Of a DNA stretch of 62,462 nt, positions 60,928 through 62,462 are shown in pieces. Each line of letters starts with the position of its first letter. Within the stretch, counting starts at the first letter, position 1. The notes under the pieces were generated by a model. The model saw only the letters and a list, made by a program, of their open reading frames with translations. It did not search any database and was not told where the DNA came from. Both the position numbers and the translations under genes were made by a program. Origin of the DNA: an uncultured Aquimonas sp. (GTDB taxonomy: Bacteria; Pseudomonadota; Gammaproteobacteria; Xanthomonadales; Xanthomonadaceae); contig NZ_CALART010000105.1 of the NCBI RefSeq assembly GCF_937888285.1, forward strand, positions 1-62,462. Direction: 5' to 3'.

Positions 60928-60964
60928 CGAATCCCGAATCCCGAATCCCGAATCTCCAATCCCC
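60928..60964. repeat. GAATCCC heptamer run
   Basis: Four tandem near-copies of GAATCCC between dnaX and ebfC, within an otherwise continuous operon. Same family as 29054, 34213, 43838 and 48352. Confidence 0.8.
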
Positions 60965-60983
60965 GCTTCCAAAGGAATTCCCA

Positions 60984-61307
60984 ATGCGTGGACCCCTCGC
61001 CGGCCTGATGCAGCAGGCCCAGAAGATGCAGGACAACATCAAGAAGGCCCAGGAAGAGCTGGGTGCGATCGAAGTCAGCGGCCAGGCCGGCGGCGGCATG
61101 GTCAAGGTACAGATGACCGCGCGCATGGACGTGCGCCGCGTGCAGATCGATCCGTCGGCGATCGGCGACGACATCGAGATGCTCGAGGACCTGATCGCCG
61201 CGGCCTTCAACGACGCGGTCAATCGCGCCAACGAGGCCTCGCAGGCGCATATGGCCAAGGCCACCGCCGGCATGCCGCTGCCGCCCGGCATGAAGCTGCC
61301 GTTCTGA
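60984..61307 (+). CDS. ebfC: YbaB/EbfC nucleoid-associated protein
   Basis: 107 residues: LAGLMQQAQKMQDNIKKAQE, VQMTARMDVRRVQIDPS and AAFNDAVNRANEASQAHMAK. A dimeric DNA-binding protein that almost always lies between dnaX and recR, as here. AAAGGAA precedes the ATG. Confidence 0.95.
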   Translation: MRGPLAGLMQQAQKMQDNIKKAQEELGAIEVSGQAGGGMVKVQMTARMDVRRVQIDPSAIGDDIEMLEDLIAAAFNDAVNRANEASQAHMAKATAGMPLPPGMKLPF

Positions 61308-61331
61308 GCCTGGACTCCGGATCGAGCGCGC

Positions 61332-61949
61332 ATGGCCCTGCTTGAACAGCTGATCGACGCCCTGCGCGTGCTGCCCGGCGTGGGTGCCAAGAGCGCGCAG
61401 CGCATGGCCTACCAGCTGCTGGAGCGCAACCGCGAAGGCGGTCGGCGCCTGGCCGCGGCGCTGGAGGCGGCGATGCGCGGCATCGGCCACTGCGAGCGCT
61501 GTCGGACCTTCAGCGAGGACAGCCTGTGCGCGGTCTGCGCGAGCCCCAGCCGCGACGCCAGCCAGCTCTGCGTGGTCGAGACGCCGGCCGACCAGACCGC
61601 GGTCGAAGCCGCCACCGGCTATCGTGGCCTGTACTTCGTGCTGCTGGGTCGACTGTCGCCGCTGGACGGCCGCGGCCCGCGCGAGCTCGGTCTGCCCCAG
61701 CTCGACGCGCGTCTGGCGGAAGGCGAGGTGCAGGAGCTGATCATCGCCACCAGCGCCACCGTCGAGGGCGAGGCCACGGCGCATTACCTGGGCCAGCTCG
61801 CGGCCAAGCATGGCGTGCGCGCCAGTCGTCTGGCGCACGGCGTGCCGCTGGGCGGCGAACTCGAATACATCGATCGCGGCACCCTGGCGCATGCCTTCGG
61901 CTCGCGCCAGGCGGTTCCCCAGACACCCCGCACAGGAGCATCGGAATGA
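61332..61949 (+). CDS. recR: Recombination protein RecR
   Basis: 205 residues: HhH region LPGVGAKSAQRMAYQLLE near 18, zinc finger CERCRTFSEDSLCAVC near 56, Toprim domain with CVVETPADQTAVEA near 79 and the end GGELEYIDRGTLAHAFGSRQ. Acts with RecF/RecO in gap repair. Overlaps the HIT gene by 4 bases. Confidence 0.96.
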   Translation: MALLEQLIDALRVLPGVGAKSAQRMAYQLLERNREGGRRLAAALEAAMRGIGHCERCRTFSEDSLCAVCASPSRDASQLCVVETPADQTAVEAATGYRGLYFVLLGRLSPLDGRGPRELGLPQLDARLAEGEVQELIIATSATVEGEATAHYLGQLAAKHGVRASRLAHGVPLGGELEYIDRGTLAHAFGSRQAVPQTPRTGASE

Positions 61950-62290
61950 GCGACACCCTCTTCGACCGGATCATCCGCCGCGAAATCCCCGCCGACATCG
62001 TCTTCGAGGACGAGCATGTGCTGGCCTTCCGCGACATCAATCCGCAGGCGCCGGTGCACGTGCTGTTCATTCCGAAGAAGCCGATCGCCACCCTCAATGA
62101 CCTGGAAGAGGCCGACACCCTGCTGGCCGGCCGGCTGATGAAGGCCGCCGCCGACTACGCCAAGCGCGAGGGCTTCGCCGACAAGGGCTATCGGGTGGTG
62201 ATGAACACCAATCGCGATGGTGGGCAGTCGGTCTACCACATCCACCTGCACCTGCTGGCCGGCCGGCAGATGACCTGGCCGCCGGGCTGA
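61946..62290 (+). CDS. HIT-family nucleotide hydrolase (HinT-like)
   Basis: 114 residues: MSDTLFDRIIRREIPADIVF, FRDINPQAPVHVLFIPKKPI and the histidine triad QSVYHIHLHLLAGRQM near residue 98. HinT-type proteins hydrolyse AMP-lysine and other nucleoside phosphoramidates. Coupled to recR by an ATGA overlap. Confidence 0.94.
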   Translation: MSDTLFDRIIRREIPADIVFEDEHVLAFRDINPQAPVHVLFIPKKPIATLNDLEEADTLLAGRLMKAAADYAKREGFADKGYRVVMNTNRDGGQSVYHIHLHLLAGRQMTWPPG

Positions 62291-62320
62291 TGCGTTTTCG
62301 CACGCAAGCGCACACAGAAA

Positions 62321-62348
62321 GGGCGACCCGCGGGTCGCCCTTCGTTTT
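62321..62348 (+). terminator. Terminator of the dnaX-ebfC-recR-HIT unit
   Basis: GGGCGACCC pairs with GGGTCGCCC (62321-62340) with a two-base turn in this alignment, so the real loop is larger, followed by TTCGTTTT. It lies 30 bases after the HIT stop. Confidence 0.8.
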
Positions 62349-62408
62349 CCGGAGGAACGCTGGGACCTGGCGCCCGTGTGCAGCTTGGCCTTGCAGGTCG
62401 AGCGGGCC

Positions 62409-62462
62409 CTCAGAGGGTGTCTACATAATTGGCTACACTTGCGGCACCGTCCGTGAAGTGGC
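62409..62462. repeat. Window-end inverted repeat, right copy
   Basis: Reverse complement of 24-77 with two mismatches. It reads GGGTGTCTACATAATTGGCT inward from 62414 and reaches the last base of the window, so the repeat continues beyond it. Confidence 0.8.

Overview
This is a GC-rich gammaproteobacterial chromosome segment. The gene sets point to the order Lysobacterales (Xanthomonadales). The pointers are a suf operon led by an Rrf2-type regulator, a kdsD-kdsC-lptCAB-rpoN-hpf-ptsN-hprK-rapZ-EIIA-ptsH-ptsI superoperon, a small H-NS-like protein with a WSGRGKRPNWF motif, and a DksA with a long Lys/Ala-rich N-terminal tail. No rRNA or species marker is present, so genus is not called. A 54-bp sequence lies at both window ends in inverted orientation, so the window may be a draft contig broken at two copies of a repeat.

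Layout: (1) 1-4.9 kb: panB-panC, a small terminator-bounded gap where panD might be expected, pgi, and convergent queG. (2) 4.9-10.2 kb: ccoNOQP, a small membrane protein and ccoG, a cbb3 oxidase locus behind an FNR/Anr-like box. (3) 10.2-11.6 kb: a secreted S8 protease. (4) 12.28-21.48 kb: a 9.2-kb integrative element in the 3' end of tRNA-Phe. It has integrase, AlpA regulator, a P4-type CI/C4 antisense-RNA immunity cassette, nine ORFs coupled by eight 4-nt overlaps and ending in an SF3 helicase, iteron-like repeats, a Nu1-like DNA-binding protein and a lone HK97-type major capsid protein. I read it as a phage satellite and consider it the most interesting part of the window. (5) 21.5-31.7 kb: tRNA-Phe, a lipoprotein, rmlD, sufR-B-(extra membrane gene)-C-D-S-U with a 232-bp tandem repeat over the sufU 3' end, and an ECF sigma/membrane-partner pair divergent from small membrane genes. 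(6) 31.8-43.8 kb: on the minus strand, LPS Kdo synthesis and transport, rpoN, ribosome hibernation and a complete regulatory phosphotransferase chain without a sugar transporter; divergently, ibaG and murA. (7) 44.2-51.2 kb: ETF-quinone oxidoreductase, AlkB, a BP74-like exported protein, two transporters, H-NS. (8) 51.7-55.6 kb: SDR, kinase-like protein, acyl-CoA dehydrogenase and an IclR regulator, similar in composition to 4-hydroxyacid (lva/ACAD10-11) catabolism. (9) 55.7-62.3 kb: yajQ, an M23 peptidase, yidD, dksA-like, dnaX-ebfC-recR-HIT.

Small dispersed repeats occur at gene ends throughout: GGGATT(C/A)-type heptamer runs at five places, a REP-like inverted pair at 43.96-44.13 kb, and the 232-bp tandem repeat.
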